Positions 8,095 to 16,763 of a stretch of DNA of 64,000 bases are shown one piece after another. The position numbers and the translations under genes were made by a program. Within the stretch, counting starts at the first letter, position 1, and each line of letters opens with the position of its first letter. The stretch is from contig NZ_JAEKPD010000008.1 of NCBI RefSeq assembly GCF_016412875.1, forward strand, positions 1 through 64,000, read 5' to 3'. Source of the DNA: Palleronia pontilimi. Its GTDB lineage: Bacteria > Pseudomonadota > Alphaproteobacteria > Rhodobacterales > Rhodobacteraceae. The notes under the pieces were generated by a model that ran no database searches, had not been told where the DNA came from, and saw only the letters and a list, made by a program, of their open reading frames with translations.

Positions 8095-9360
8095 ATGAAG
8101 GACATGGACGATATCCCGGCCCTGATGGCCGAGATCGGCACCCGGGCCCGCGCGGCGGCCGCGAAACTCGCCCTGGCCTCGTCCGGGGCCAAGCGCGCCG
8201 CAATCGAAGCCGCGGCCGACGCGCTTATGGCCGCCAGGGACGACGTGATCGCAGCCAACGTGCAGGACATGGCCTACGGGCGCGACAAGGGCCTGAGCCC
8301 CGCCATGCTCGACCGGCTCATGCTGGACGACGCGCGGGTGGCGGGCATCGCCGACAGCCTGCGCGCCGTGGCGGCGCAGGACGATCCCGTGGGCGCCGTG
8401 CTGGCCGAGTGGGACATGCCGTCGGGGCTGTCCATCCAGCGGGTGCGCACGCCGCTGGGCGTGATCGGCGTGATCTACGAATCGCGGCCCAACGTGACGG
8501 CGGATGCGGGCGCGCTGTGCCTGAAATCCGGCAACGCCGTGATCCTGCGGGGCGGCTCCGAATCGTTCCATTCGAGCCGCGCGATCCATGCCCGCCTGGT
8601 CGAAGGACTGCACAAGGCGGGCCTGCCCGAAGACGCGATCCAGCTGGTGCCCACCCGCGACCGCGCGGCGGTCAGCGAAATGCTGGGCATGACCGGCGTG
8701 ATCGACGTCATCGTGCCGCGCGGCGGCAAGGGTCTGGTGGGACTGGTCCAGCGCGAAGCGCGGGTCCCGGTCTTCGCGCATCTCGAAGGCATCGTGCATA
8801 TCTACCTCGACCGCGACGCGGACCCCGAGATGGCGCTGAAGATCGTGCTGAACGCCAAGACACGGCGCACGGGCATCTGCGGCTCGGCCGAGTGCCTGCT
8901 GATCCACCGCGACATCGAGGACACGATCGGGCAGGGCGTGATCCGGGCGCTGCTGGATGCGGGCGTCGAGGTGCGCGGCGACGCGCGACTGGCGGGCATC
9001 GACGGCGTCGTCGCGGCGTCCGACGACGATTGGGGCCGCGAATACCTGGACAAGATCATCGCCGCACGCGTCGTGGACGACATGGACCAGGCGATGGCGC
9101 ATATCGCGCGCTACGGCTCGGACCACACCGATTGCATCATCACCGATGACGCCGACACCGCGGCGCGCTTCCTGAACGAGGTCGACAGCGCCATCGTCAT
9201 GCACAATGCCTCCACCCAATTCGCCGACGGGGGCGAATTCGGCATGGGCGCCGAGATCGGCATCGCCACCGGTCGGCTGCACGCGCGCGGCCCGGTGGGC
9301 GCCGATCAGCTGACCAGCTTCAAGTACAAGGTCCGCGGGCAGGGCAACATCCGGAACTAG
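8095..9360 (+). CDS. proA: Gamma-glutamyl phosphate reductase
   Basis: Second proline enzyme: NADPH-dependent reduction of gamma-glutamyl phosphate to glutamate semialdehyde. It belongs to the aldehyde dehydrogenase superfamily, with catalytic Cys262 in [15 protein letters not shown] and the phrases [18 protein letters not shown] and [15 protein letters not shown]. The length of 421 residues is normal. An AAGGA site precedes ATG 8095; ATG 8104 is a second candidate. The end of the protein ([19 protein letters not shown]) is the typical ProA terminus. Converges with chpT. Confidence 0.97.
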   Translation: MKDMDDIPALMAEIGTRARAAAAKLALASSGAKRAAIEAAADALMAARDDVIAANVQDMAYGRDKGLSPAMLDRLMLDDARVAGIADSLRAVAAQDDPVGAVLAEWDMPSGLSIQRVRTPLGVIGVIYESRPNVTADAGALCLKSGNAVILRGGSESFHSSRAIHARLVEGLHKAGLPEDAIQLVPTRDRAAVSEMLGMTGVIDVIVPRGGKGLVGLVQREARVPVFAHLEGIVHIYLDRDADPEMALKIVLNAKTRRTGICGSAECLLIHRDIEDTIGQGVIRALLDAGVEVRGDARLAGIDGVVAASDDDWGREYLDKIIAARVVDDMDQAMAHIARYGSDHTDCIITDDADTAARFLNEVDSAIVMHNASTQFADGGEFGMGAEIGIATGRLHARGPVGADQLTSFKYKVRGQGNIRN

Positions 9361-9364
9361 GCGC

Positions 9365-9961
9365 TCAGGCGTGGATGTCGATCCGGGTGTCGCCGGTCAC
9401 GACCTCGATCCTGCGGCCGATATCGGTCGCGGCCTGGCGGGCCAGCGGGAAGTGGATGTCGGACGCCAGCGGCATCGGCAGGTCCGCCCTGGACATATGC
9501 GCCCACAGCTCCGGCGTCTGGCGCAGGCGCGGCGCTTCGGCCGAGATGTGCAGCGTGTCGCCCGTCGCATCCACGGCGATCGCGCCGCCATAGGGCAGGG
9601 CCGTTTCGCAGCAGAGCAGCAGAAGGAAAACCAGCCGCGCCAAATCCCGCGGCATGTCGGCGGGCGGATCCCACGCGATGTCCAGCTTGCGCGCCGACGA
9701 GATCGGCGCCAGCACGGACTGAACCTCGCTCCGGGCGATGTGCTGCTCGGGGCTGGGCGCGCCGAACGCGACGCGGAACAGCCGGATGCGGGCATTCGCG
9801 TGCTCGACGCTTTCGCTGATCAGCGACAATTCGGGGCTGTCGCCCAGTCCCGACATCTGCAAAAGCTCGACACCGTTGCCAATCGCTCCCAGGGGTGAGA
9901 TCAGGTCGTGACAGATGCGCGATCCGAGCAATGCCGACAGGCGGGTATCAACCATGTTCAT
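9365..9961 (-). CDS. chpT: Histidine phosphotransferase ChpT
   Basis: 198-residue phosphotransfer protein. In Caulobacter and relatives ChpT relays phosphate from the hybrid kinase CckA to the response regulators CtrA and CpdR. The phosphoacceptor is His18 in SRICHDLISPLGAIGNGVEL, a DHp-like helix; the rest resembles a degenerate HATPase fold without clear ATP-binding boxes, as expected. In Rhodobacterales the pathway mainly controls motility, gene transfer agents and quorum-linked traits. Two in-frame ATGs (9961, 9955) can start it. It is divergent from the DUF3553 gene, with only 36 bases between them. Confidence 0.85.
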   Translation of the reverse strand: MNMVDTRLSALLGSRICHDLISPLGAIGNGVELLQMSGLGDSPELSLISESVEHANARIRLFRVAFGAPSPEQHIARSEVQSVLAPISSARKLDIAWDPPADMPRDLARLVFLLLLCCETALPYGGAIAVDATGDTLHISAEAPRLRQTPELWAHMSRADLPMPLASDIHFPLARQAATDIGRRIEVVTGDTRIDIHA

Positions 9962-9997
9962 GGACGCATCCTTGCATCGTTAACCGGAGGTCTCGAG

Positions 9998-10174
9998 ATG
10001 TCGGACATGAATGCGCTGCTCGAGCCGGGAATGATCGTGCGCCATCCCGACCAGCCCGATTGGGGCGACGGCCAGGTGCAGTCGAATATCGGCGGCAAGG
10101 TCACCGTCATGTTCCAACACGTGGGGAAAGTGGTCATAGATGGCCGCAAGGTGGATCTGGTCCCCGTTTTCTGA
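9998..10174 (+). CDS. DUF3553 small protein
   Basis: 58-residue protein of unknown function, single small beta domain. Key residues are the phrase VRHPDQPDWGDGQVQS followed by GGKVTVMFQHVGK and VDLVPVF, which match the DUF3553 pattern; the fold type resembles the UvrD/CarD-like Tudor tail, suggesting binding of protein or nucleic acid, but this is inference. A strong ribosome binding site (ACCGGAGG) lies 8 bases before ATG 9998, which fixes the start. It is divergent from chpT and precedes a CtrA-like box. Confidence 0.75.
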   Translation: MSDMNALLEPGMIVRHPDQPDWGDGQVQSNIGGKVTVMFQHVGKVVIDGRKVDLVPVF

Positions 10175-10225
10175 CGCTTTGCATTCTATGCGCGCCCAAG
10201 TGGCCCAAAGCTATCCCCCAGAAGG

Positions 10226-10241
10226 TTAACGATCTGTAAAC
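10226..10241. promoter_or_regulatory. Candidate CtrA box upstream of olsB
   Basis: TTAAC-GATCT-GTAAAC matches the CtrA consensus TTAAC-N5-GTTAAC at 10 of 11 defined positions. It is 73 bases before olsB and 265 bases from the chpT start. Prediction only. Confidence 0.4.
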
Positions 10242-10313
10242 ATGCGGACGGGGCGGCTTGTCATGGCGTGGACCGACCCATAAAACTGCCGCGCCCCATC
10301 CGGAAGCCCCCCC

Positions 10314-11087
10314 GTGCCGTTCATGCTTCAGCCGAACTTCAAGATCTCTCTCGCCTGCGACGACGCGGACCTGCGCGAAGCGCAGCGGCTGCGATTCGAC
10401 GTGTTCGTCGACGAACTGGGCGGCGACGGTCCCCTGGTCGATCACCACGCCCGGCTGGAGCGCGACGCGTTCGACCCCCATGCCGACCACCTGATCCTGC
10501 GCGATCTGAACCGGCCACCGGGCGCGCAGGTCGTCGGCGCCTATCGGCTCTTGCGCGGCGACGCGGCAGAACGGGCGGGCGGCTTTTACAGCGCGCGCGA
10601 ATTCGACCTGGCCCGCCTGCAGCACTCGGGTCGCTCGCTGCTGGAACTGGGGCGCTCCTGCGTTCACAGCGACTATCGCGGCGGCACGGCGATGCTCGAG
10701 CTCTGGTCGGGCCTTGCCGACTACGTCACCCGCCACGGCATCGAGCTGCTGTTCGGCGTCGCGTCCTTTCACGGCACCGACCTGGACGCGCTGGCGCCGC
10801 CGCTGTCGATCCTGCACCACCGGCACCTGGCACCCCCCGACCTGCGCGTGCGCGCCGCAGGCCCGCAAGCCGTGGCGATGGACCGCGTTCCCGTCGAGAC
10901 GCTGGACCGCGTGGCCGCGATGCGGGCGGTGCCGTCCCTGATCAAAAGCTACCTGCGCCTGGGCGGCTTCGTGGGGCAGGGCGCCTGGGTCGACCAGGCC
11001 TTCCGCACCACCGATGTCTGCCTGATCCTCGACACCGCCCGGATGAGCGCGGGGCGCACCGATCGGATCGCACGGGGCCGCGGATGA
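10314..11087 (+). CDS. olsB: L-ornithine N(alpha)-acyltransferase OlsB
   Basis: First step of ornithine-lipid synthesis: transfer of a 3-hydroxyacyl chain from acyl-ACP to the alpha-amino group of ornithine, giving lyso-ornithine lipid. The 257-residue GNAT-like protein has the family phrases LREAQRLRFDVFVDELGG, LELGRSCVHSDYRGG and LLFGVASFHGTDLDALAPPL. The start is GTG 10314, with ATG three codons on as alternative. The stop overlaps the olsA start by ATGA, so both enzymes of the pathway are translationally coupled. Phosphorus-free ornithine lipids are constitutive or phosphate-regulated in this group; no Pho box is evident here. Confidence 0.9.
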   Translation: MPFMLQPNFKISLACDDADLREAQRLRFDVFVDELGGDGPLVDHHARLERDAFDPHADHLILRDLNRPPGAQVVGAYRLLRGDAAERAGGFYSAREFDLARLQHSGRSLLELGRSCVHSDYRGGTAMLELWSGLADYVTRHGIELLFGVASFHGTDLDALAPPLSILHHRHLAPPDLRVRAAGPQAVAMDRVPVETLDRVAAMRAVPSLIKSYLRLGGFVGQGAWVDQAFRTTDVCLILDTARMSAGRTDRIARGRG

Positions 11088-11902
11088 CCACCTGGCACGG
11101 CCCTCCGCCCCCGAACCGGCCCGCGCTCGATCTTGCGGCGCGGCTTCGGATCGGAGTGCGCCTCGTCCCGCTCGCGATCCTGATCTTCGGCGGGCTTGCC
11201 CTGCTGCTGATCTGTCGCCTGATCGAACGGCCCTTCTACGGTCTGCGGCGCCCGGTCACGCCGCGCATCACGCAGACCGTCTGTCGCGGGGCGCTCGGGC
11301 TGGTGGGGCTGCGGCTCGACATCGCGGGCCGCCCGATGACGGGCACCGGTGCGATGGTGGCCAACCATTCGTCCTGGCTGGATATCTTCGCGCTGAATGC
11401 CTGCGCGCCGGTCTATTTCGTCTCCAAGGACGAAGTCGCGGACTGGCCCGGCATCGGCTGGCTGGCGCGGGCGACGGGCACCATCTTCATTCGCCGCAAT
11501 CCGCGCGACTCGCGGGCCCAGCGCTACGTTCTTGCCCAGCGCCTGCGCGCGGGTCACCGGCTGCTGTTCTTCCCCGAAGGCACGTCGACCGATGGCCGCC
11601 GCGTGCTGCCCTTCAAAACGACCCTGTTCGCGGCCTTCTTCGACGACGACCTGCGCGACAGGATGCAGGTCCAGCCCGTCGCCCTGCGCTACCATGCCCC
11701 CCAGGGCGCGGATCCGGCGGTCTATGCGTGGTGGGGCGACATGGCGTTCGGCCCCCATCTGATCGGCGTGCTCGCGCTGCCTTTGCGGGGCCGCGTCCAG
11801 GTGACATTCCACGACCCGCTGGCCGTCGCGGCGTTTTCCGATCGCAAATCGCTGGCGCGCGCGGCCGAGACCCGCGTGCGCGGCGCTGAGCTGTCAGAGT
11901 AG
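11084..11902 (+). CDS. olsA: Lyso-ornithine lipid O-acyltransferase OlsA (PlsC family)
   Basis: Second ornithine-lipid step: O-acylation of lyso-ornithine lipid. The 272-residue membrane-bound PlsC-type acyltransferase has a hydrophobic N-terminal helix (about 23-45), the HX4D motif NHSSWLD (His95, Asp100), the substrate-binding FPEGTST (163-169) and the VALRY segment. Position directly after olsB decides OlsA over a generic 1-acylglycerol-3-phosphate acyltransferase; dual activity on both substrates is possible in this family. Its last 9 bases overlap the end of the convergent ThiE-like gene. Confidence 0.88.
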   Translation: MTTWHGPPPPNRPALDLAARLRIGVRLVPLAILIFGGLALLLICRLIERPFYGLRRPVTPRITQTVCRGALGLVGLRLDIAGRPMTGTGAMVANHSSWLDIFALNACAPVYFVSKDEVADWPGIGWLARATGTIFIRRNPRDSRAQRYVLAQRLRAGHRLLFFPEGTSTDGRRVLPFKTTLFAAFFDDDLRDRMQVQPVALRYHAPQGADPAVYAWWGDMAFGPHLIGVLALPLRGRVQVTFHDPLAVAAFSDRKSLARAAETRVRGAELSE

Positions 11903-12508
11903 CGCGGCCAGCTCGGACAACCGCCCAGCGGGATCGTCGTGGCGCCAGATCTCGTCGCCCAGGGAAATGAAATCCGTGATTTCCGAAAGGCTTGCGATCG
12001 TTTCTTCAACCAGTCCGCCTTCGGCCACCACGGGCAGCTCGATCACTTCGGACCACCAGGCGAACAGGTCTGGATCGGCCAGGACCTCGGCCCCGGCACC
12101 CGCGCCGCCGAGCGGGCCGAAGGTGATGTAATCGGCCCCCGCTTCGCCCGCGGTGATGGCGTCGTGGCGGGTATTTCCGCAGAAGGCGCCCACGATGGCG
12201 TCGCCGCCCAGGGCCTTCCGGGCCGCGCGCACGTTGCGCGCGCCGTCGGCCAGGTGAACCCCGTCCAGGCCCGCGCGCTGCGACAGCTCCCAGTGGTCGC
12301 GCAGCACCAGCGCCACGTCGCGCGGCTCGGTGACCGCGCGCACCGCGTCGGCGGCGCGCAGGATCGTGTCCTCGTCGCGGGTCGCGAGGTCCAGGCGGGC
12401 GCAGGCCACGGCTTCGGCATCGAGCACACGGGCAAGCATGTCGGGAAAGCTGCTCAGCTCGATCTGCGGCGGCGTGATCAGGTAGATCTGCGGGCGGTCG
12501 TCGGCCAT
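11894..12508 (-). CDS. ThiE/TenI-like TIM-barrel protein (degenerate)
   Basis: 204 residues with the fold of thiamine-phosphate synthase. Visible family traces are LITPP at the start, GLDGVHLADG, AGADYITFGPLGG and VVAEGGLVEE. Residues usually conserved for the pyrophosphate and pyrimidine substrates are altered (for example the GxSTHD-type turn reads CGNTRHDA, and the Gly-rich GPIFPT loop is GPLGGAGAG). It stands alone with no thiC, thiD or thiM nearby and no TPP riboswitch upstream. I therefore read it as a ThiE-like paralogue whose reaction is unknown rather than the pathway enzyme. Confidence 0.65.
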   Translation of the reverse strand: MADDRPQIYLITPPQIELSSFPDMLARVLDAEAVACARLDLATRDEDTILRAADAVRAVTEPRDVALVLRDHWELSQRAGLDGVHLADGARNVRAARKALGGDAIVGAFCGNTRHDAITAGEAGADYITFGPLGGAGAGAEVLADPDLFAWWSEVIELPVVAEGGLVEETIASLSEITDFISLGDEIWRHDDPAGRLSELAALL

Positions 12509-12598
12509 CTTTGGTCTTTCGGTCTTGGCATATATCCGCGGCTATAACGCGGGCCGCGGCGTTTGACCACGCATCCCGCGCGCCCTAAGACGCGGGGC

Positions 12599-13339
12599 AT
12601 GAGCGATCATCGTCCCGACACGCCCGCCTGCATCCTGGTGCGCCCGCAACTGGGCGAAAACATCGGGGCGGCGGCGCGCGCCATGCTGAATTTCGGCTGG
12701 CACGACATGCGCCTTGTCGCGCCGCGCGACGGCTGGCCGAACCCGCGGGCCACGGCGCTGGCCTCGGGGGCGCGCGACGTGCTCGAGCGCGCGCGCCTGG
12801 CCGACACGCTGGCAGAGGCGGCCGGGGATTGCCACTTCACCTTCGCCACGACCGCCCGCACCCGCGACATGAGCAAGCCCGTCTTCACCCCCGAGACGGC
12901 CGTGGCCGAAGCGCGGGCACGGATGGCGGCGGGGCAACGGGTGGGCTTCGTCTTCGGGCCGGAACGGGCCGGGCTGGAGAACGACGACATCGCGCAGGCC
13001 AGCGCCATCGTGACGGTGCCGGTGAACCCCGGTTTCGCGTCCTTGAACCTGGCGCAATGCGTGCTGCTCGTGGCCTACGAATGGATGCGCCAGGGCGATG
13101 CGGCCGTGCGCCAAGCGCCGGTGCCCGCGTCGGCCAGCGTGGCCGAGGTCACCCAATGGGCGACCCATCTGGAACACGAGCTGGACGCCGCGGGCTTCTT
13201 CTTTCCGCCCGCCAAGGCGCCGCACATGAAGCGGTCGCTGCGCAACCTGTGGTCGCGGATGCCGCTCGAGCAACGCGACATCCAGATCCTGCACGGCGCC
13301 CTGCGGCAATTGGTGCGGGGCAAGGCCGGGGGTGGCTGA
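12599..13339 (+). CDS. trmJ: SPOUT tRNA/rRNA 2'-O-methyltransferase, TrmJ-like
   Basis: SpoU-class RNA methyltransferase of 246 residues; TrmJ methylates ribose 32 in several tRNAs. The three knot motifs are present: LVRPQLGENIGAAARAMLNF, GFVFGPERAGLENDDI and VPVNPGFASLNLAQCV. The C-terminal tail (HMKRSLRNLWSRMPLEQRDI) is typical for the TrmJ subgroup. The start at 12599 is chosen because it begins just before the conserved region; a TTG 12 codons earlier would add an unsupported basic leader. Divergent from the ThiE-like gene. Confidence 0.85.
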   Translation: MSDHRPDTPACILVRPQLGENIGAAARAMLNFGWHDMRLVAPRDGWPNPRATALASGARDVLERARLADTLAEAAGDCHFTFATTARTRDMSKPVFTPETAVAEARARMAAGQRVGFVFGPERAGLENDDIAQASAIVTVPVNPGFASLNLAQCVLLVAYEWMRQGDAAVRQAPVPASASVAEVTQWATHLEHELDAAGFFFPPAKAPHMKRSLRNLWSRMPLEQRDIQILHGALRQLVRGKAGGG

Positions 13340-13393
13340 CTTGCGGGCACCGGCCCGGACGCATAGCTTGCCGCCAACACGCGAGGAACGATC

Positions 13394-14545
13394 ATGAACA
13401 CCAAGAAACGGTCGATTTTCGAAGAGGTTGGCGAGACCGCGAAGCCCGCGACCGCCCCCAAGGGCGGCATGATCGACGCGCGGCCCCGCGGCGCGCGCAA
13501 GGCCGTGCGGGCCTGGCTGATGGTCCTGTTCGCGCTGGTGGTCGTGATGATCGCCGTGGGTGGTCTGACCCGGCTGACCGACAGCGGGCTTGCGATCACC
13601 GAATGGGCGCCCGTGACGGGCGCCGTGCCGCCGCTGAGCGCCGAGGATTGGGAAGCCGAGTTCGAGCTCTACCGCCAGATCCCCGAATACCAGTTGCAGA
13701 ACAAGGGCATGACCCTTTCCGAGTTCAAGACGATCTACTGGTGGGAATGGGGCCACCGGCAACTGGGCCGGGTGATCGGGCTGGTCTGGGCGGTCGGCTT
13801 CGTGGGCTTCCTGGTCGCCCGCAAGATCCCGCCGGGCTGGACCGGTCGGCTGATCGGCATCGGCGCGCTTGGCGGTCTGCAAGGCGCGATCGGGTGGTGG
13901 ATGGTCAGCTCAGGGCTGGACGGGACCATGCTGGACGTGGCGTCCTACCGGCTGGCCACGCATCTGGGGCTGGCCTTCGTGATCTTGGGCCTGATCGCGT
14001 GGTGGGTCTTCACCCTGGGCCGGTCCGAGGCCGAGCTTCTCCAGGCCCGCCGCGCGCGCGAGCCACGGCTGATGAGCCTGGGCGGCTGGCTGGTCGGGCT
14101 GGCCTTCGTGCAGATCCTGCTGGGCGCGCTGGTCGCGGGCATCGACGCGGGCCGCGGCTACACCGACTGGCCGCTGATGGCCGGGGGCTTCCTGCCGCCG
14201 GGTGCGTTCGAGATCCAGCCGCTCTGGCGCAACTTCTTCGAGAATGACGGGCTGGTGCAGTTCATGCACCGGATGGCGGGATACGTGCTGCTGGTATTCG
14301 GAATCTTCGTGTTCTTCCGGGCGCGCCGATCGTCCTTCACCGCCACGCGCGGTGCCTATGGCGCCATGCTGGGGATGCTGTTTCTTCAGATGCTGCTGGG
14401 CATCGTGACGGTCATGTATTCCGCGCCCGCCCATATCGCGATCTTCCACCAGTTCGGCGCGGTGGTGCTGTGGGTGCTGATCCTGCGCGCGCGGCACCAG
14501 ACGGCCTATCCGCGGTCGCAATCCGTCCGGGGTGCGGCGGCGTGA
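13394..14545 (+). CDS. ctaA: Heme A synthase
   Basis: Membrane enzyme that oxidises the C8 methyl of heme O to the formyl group of heme A for cytochrome c oxidase. The 383-residue protein has about eight hydrophobic helices in two four-helix halves. Visible heme-ligand contexts are WWEWGHRQLGRVIG, THLGLAFVI, QFMHRMAGYVLLV and AIFHQFGAVVL. The conserved first loop TRLTDSGLAITEWAPVTGA is intact. The length and extended soluble N-terminus fit the alphaproteobacterial type. The stop overlaps the next GTG start. Confidence 0.93.
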   Translation: MNTKKRSIFEEVGETAKPATAPKGGMIDARPRGARKAVRAWLMVLFALVVVMIAVGGLTRLTDSGLAITEWAPVTGAVPPLSAEDWEAEFELYRQIPEYQLQNKGMTLSEFKTIYWWEWGHRQLGRVIGLVWAVGFVGFLVARKIPPGWTGRLIGIGALGGLQGAIGWWMVSSGLDGTMLDVASYRLATHLGLAFVILGLIAWWVFTLGRSEAELLQARRAREPRLMSLGGWLVGLAFVQILLGALVAGIDAGRGYTDWPLMAGGFLPPGAFEIQPLWRNFFENDGLVQFMHRMAGYVLLVFGIFVFFRARRSSFTATRGAYGAMLGMLFLQMLLGIVTVMYSAPAHIAIFHQFGAVVLWVLILRARHQTAYPRSQSVRGAAA

Positions 14546-16011
14546 CTGCCTATGACGCGCTGATGGCGCACCAGCGCGAGCTGGCGGCGCTGGAACAGGT
14601 GTCGGGCAGGCTGGGCTGGGACCAGGAAACCATGATGCCGCGCGGCGCCGCCGAGCAGCGGGGCGAGGAGATGGCGGCCATGTCGGGCGTGCTGCACGCG
14701 CGCCGGACTGATCCGCGCATCGGCGACTGGCTGGACGCGGCGGAGCCCGCAGACGAGGTTGCGCGCGCGCAGTTGCGCGAAGTGCGGCGCGCGTTCGAGC
14801 GGACGTGCCGTGTGCCCGCGGGCCTGGCCGCCGAGATCGCGCGGGTCACGTCGATCGCGCAGGGCCAATGGGCCGAGGCGCGGGCGAACGAGGCTCCGGC
14901 CGACTTCCTTCCCGTCTTGGACCGCGTGCTGGCGCTGCGCCGCGAGGAAGCGCAGTGCCTGGCCGACGGGGGCGATCCCTACGACGCGCTTCTGGACGCC
15001 TACGAGCCGGGGGCGACGGCGGCCACGCTGGACCAGATGTTCGGCGCGTTGCGGCCGCGCCTTGTGGCCTTGCGCGACCGGGCCCTGGGCGCCGCGCGGC
15101 AGCCCGCGACGCTGCAGGGCACGTTCGATCCGGCCGACCAGCTCGAGATCAGCCGCGACCTGGCGGCCGCCTTCGGCTATGACTTCCGGCGCGGACGGAT
15201 CGACCGGGCGGTGCATCCGTTCAGCTCGGGCTCGGGCGATGACGTGCGGATCACGACGCGCACCGTGGCGCATGACCCGTTCAACTGCTTCTACTCGACC
15301 ATCCACGAGGTCGGCCACGCCACCTACGAGCAGAACGTGGATCCCGCGCTGGCGCTGAGCCCACTGGGGCGGGGCGTGTCCATGGGCGTCCACGAATCCC
15401 AATCGCGCATCTACGAAAACCAGCTGGGCCGCGGTGCGGCCTTCACCGGCTGGCTGCACGGCCGGATGGAAGGCGCGTTCGGCGACCTCGGCATGGACGC
15501 CGACGGCTTCTACGGCGCGGTGAACCGGCTGCAGAAGGGTTATATCCGGACCGAGGCGGACGAGGTGCAATACAACCTGCACGTCCTGCTGCGCTTCGAC
15601 CTGGAGCGCGCGCTGATCGGCGGAACGCTTGCCGTCGCCGACATGGAAGAGGCCTGGAACGCACGGTTCCTGCGCGATTTCGGCTACGCGGTGGACACGC
15701 CGTCCAACGGATTCCTGCAGGACGTGCATTGGGCGGTGGGGCTGTTCGGCTATTTCCCGACCTACACGCTGGGCAATGTCTATGCCGGGTGTCTGTACCG
15801 CGCGCTGACGGCGGCGGTGCCGCAGATCGACCGGTCGCTGGCATCGGGCGACGCCACCCCCGCGACCGACTGGCTGCGCGACAGCCTGCAACGCTTCGGC
15901 GGTCAGTTCCCGCCGCGCGAGCTGATCGAGCGGGCGACGGGGCAGGCGCCCACGGAAGCGCCGCTATTGGATTACCTGGACGCCAAGTTCGCGGAGATCT
16001 ACGGGCTCTAG
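14542..16011 (+). CDS. Carboxypeptidase Taq-type (M32) metallopeptidase
   Basis: 489-residue zinc carboxypeptidase of family M32 that removes C-terminal residues from peptides. The zinc motif HEVGH is at 255-259 (TIHEVGHATYEQ) and the third-ligand segment is HESQSRIYEN. Other family phrases are GRLGWDQETMMPRGAAEQRG near the N-terminus, HPFSSGSGDDVRITTR, and GYIRTEADEVQYNLHVLLRF. The GTG at 14542 overlaps the ctaA stop, giving the expected N-terminus; upstream codons in this frame fall inside ctaA. Its stop overlaps that of the convergent GDPD gene by four bases. Cytoplasmic, probably peptide turnover. Confidence 0.93.
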   Translation: MTAYDALMAHQRELAALEQVSGRLGWDQETMMPRGAAEQRGEEMAAMSGVLHARRTDPRIGDWLDAAEPADEVARAQLREVRRAFERTCRVPAGLAAEIARVTSIAQGQWAEARANEAPADFLPVLDRVLALRREEAQCLADGGDPYDALLDAYEPGATAATLDQMFGALRPRLVALRDRALGAARQPATLQGTFDPADQLEISRDLAAAFGYDFRRGRIDRAVHPFSSGSGDDVRITTRTVAHDPFNCFYSTIHEVGHATYEQNVDPALALSPLGRGVSMGVHESQSRIYENQLGRGAAFTGWLHGRMEGAFGDLGMDADGFYGAVNRLQKGYIRTEADEVQYNLHVLLRFDLERALIGGTLAVADMEEAWNARFLRDFGYAVDTPSNGFLQDVHWAVGLFGYFPTYTLGNVYAGCLYRALTAAVPQIDRSLASGDATPATDWLRDSLQRFGGQFPPRELIERATGQAPTEAPLLDYLDAKFAEIYGL

Positions 16012-16763
16012 TCCCAGTGGCCCCGCGCGCGCATCACGTCGCGCAGCACCTGCGGGCGGTCGGTCATCAGGCCGTGGACGCCCATGTCCAGCAGCGCTTC
16101 CATCTGCGCCGCCTCGTCGATGGTCCAGACATGGATCTGGCAGCCTTTCTTGTCGGCCACGCGCACGAGGTTGGGGGTGACGACCGGGATGCCCTTCCAG
16201 TGGGTGGGCACCTGCAGGCAGGGCGGGAACCGCGCGGGCAGGTGCAGGTGCGAGGCGAGATAGACCGCCGAGACGCCGCCCATGGCGGGCGACCAGCACA
16301 AATCGTCGCCCAGCCGCAGCCGCAGCGCGTAGGTGCGGGACGACCGGAACGACGCGGCGCAGATCCGGTCGACGGCATTCGCGGCCAGCACGGCGTCGCC
16401 GATGGGCCGCACCGCGTCGTCGGTCTTGGCGTCGAGGTTCAGCTTGAGCCGCGGGAAGCTGCCCAGCACCTCGTCCAGCCGGGCGACGCGGCCGCCGCCC
16501 GAAAGCTCCATGCGCGACAGTTCGTCCCAGCTGAGATCCGAGATCGTGCCGCGGCGACCCAGAAGCCGGTCGGTGCGGTCGTCGTGGAACAGCACCGCCA
16601 CCCGGTCCGAGGTCGACTGGATATCGGTTTCCAGATGCGTGAACCCCATGGCCGCGGCGCGTTCGACCGCCTCGATGCTGTTCTCGGCGCAACCCTCGGC
16701 GGCGCCGCGATGGGCGAAGGCGATGGGGCCGGGGGCGTCGAGATAGGCGAAGCGATGGGCCAT
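16008..16763 (-). CDS. Glycerophosphodiester phosphodiesterase
   Basis: 251-residue enzyme of the GDPD/UgpQ family, hydrolysing glycerophosphodiesters to glycerol-3-phosphate and an alcohol. The catalytic and metal residues are visible: AFAHRGAAEGCAENS (His18, Arg19, Glu), HLETDIQ, LFHDD and the C-terminal IHVWTIDE. No signal peptide, so cytoplasmic. The start overlaps the stop of the CorC-type gene by one base, so the two are coupled. Confidence 0.9.
   Translation of the reverse strand: MAHRFAYLDAPGPIAFAHRGAAEGCAENSIEAVERAAAMGFTHLETDIQSTSDRVAVLFHDDRTDRLLGRRGTISDLSWDELSRMELSGGGRVARLDEVLGSFPRLKLNLDAKTDDAVRPIGDAVLAANAVDRICAASFRSSRTYALRLRLGDDLCWSPAMGGVSAVYLASHLHLPARFPPCLQVPTHWKGIPVVTPNLVRVADKKGCQIHVWTIDEAAQMEALLDMGVHGLMTDRPQVLRDVMRARGHWD

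Noticed and set aside
12509-12598. TPP riboswitch before the ThiE-like gene
   Set aside because: The 90-base gap is too short and lacks the CUGAGA core of the THI element.
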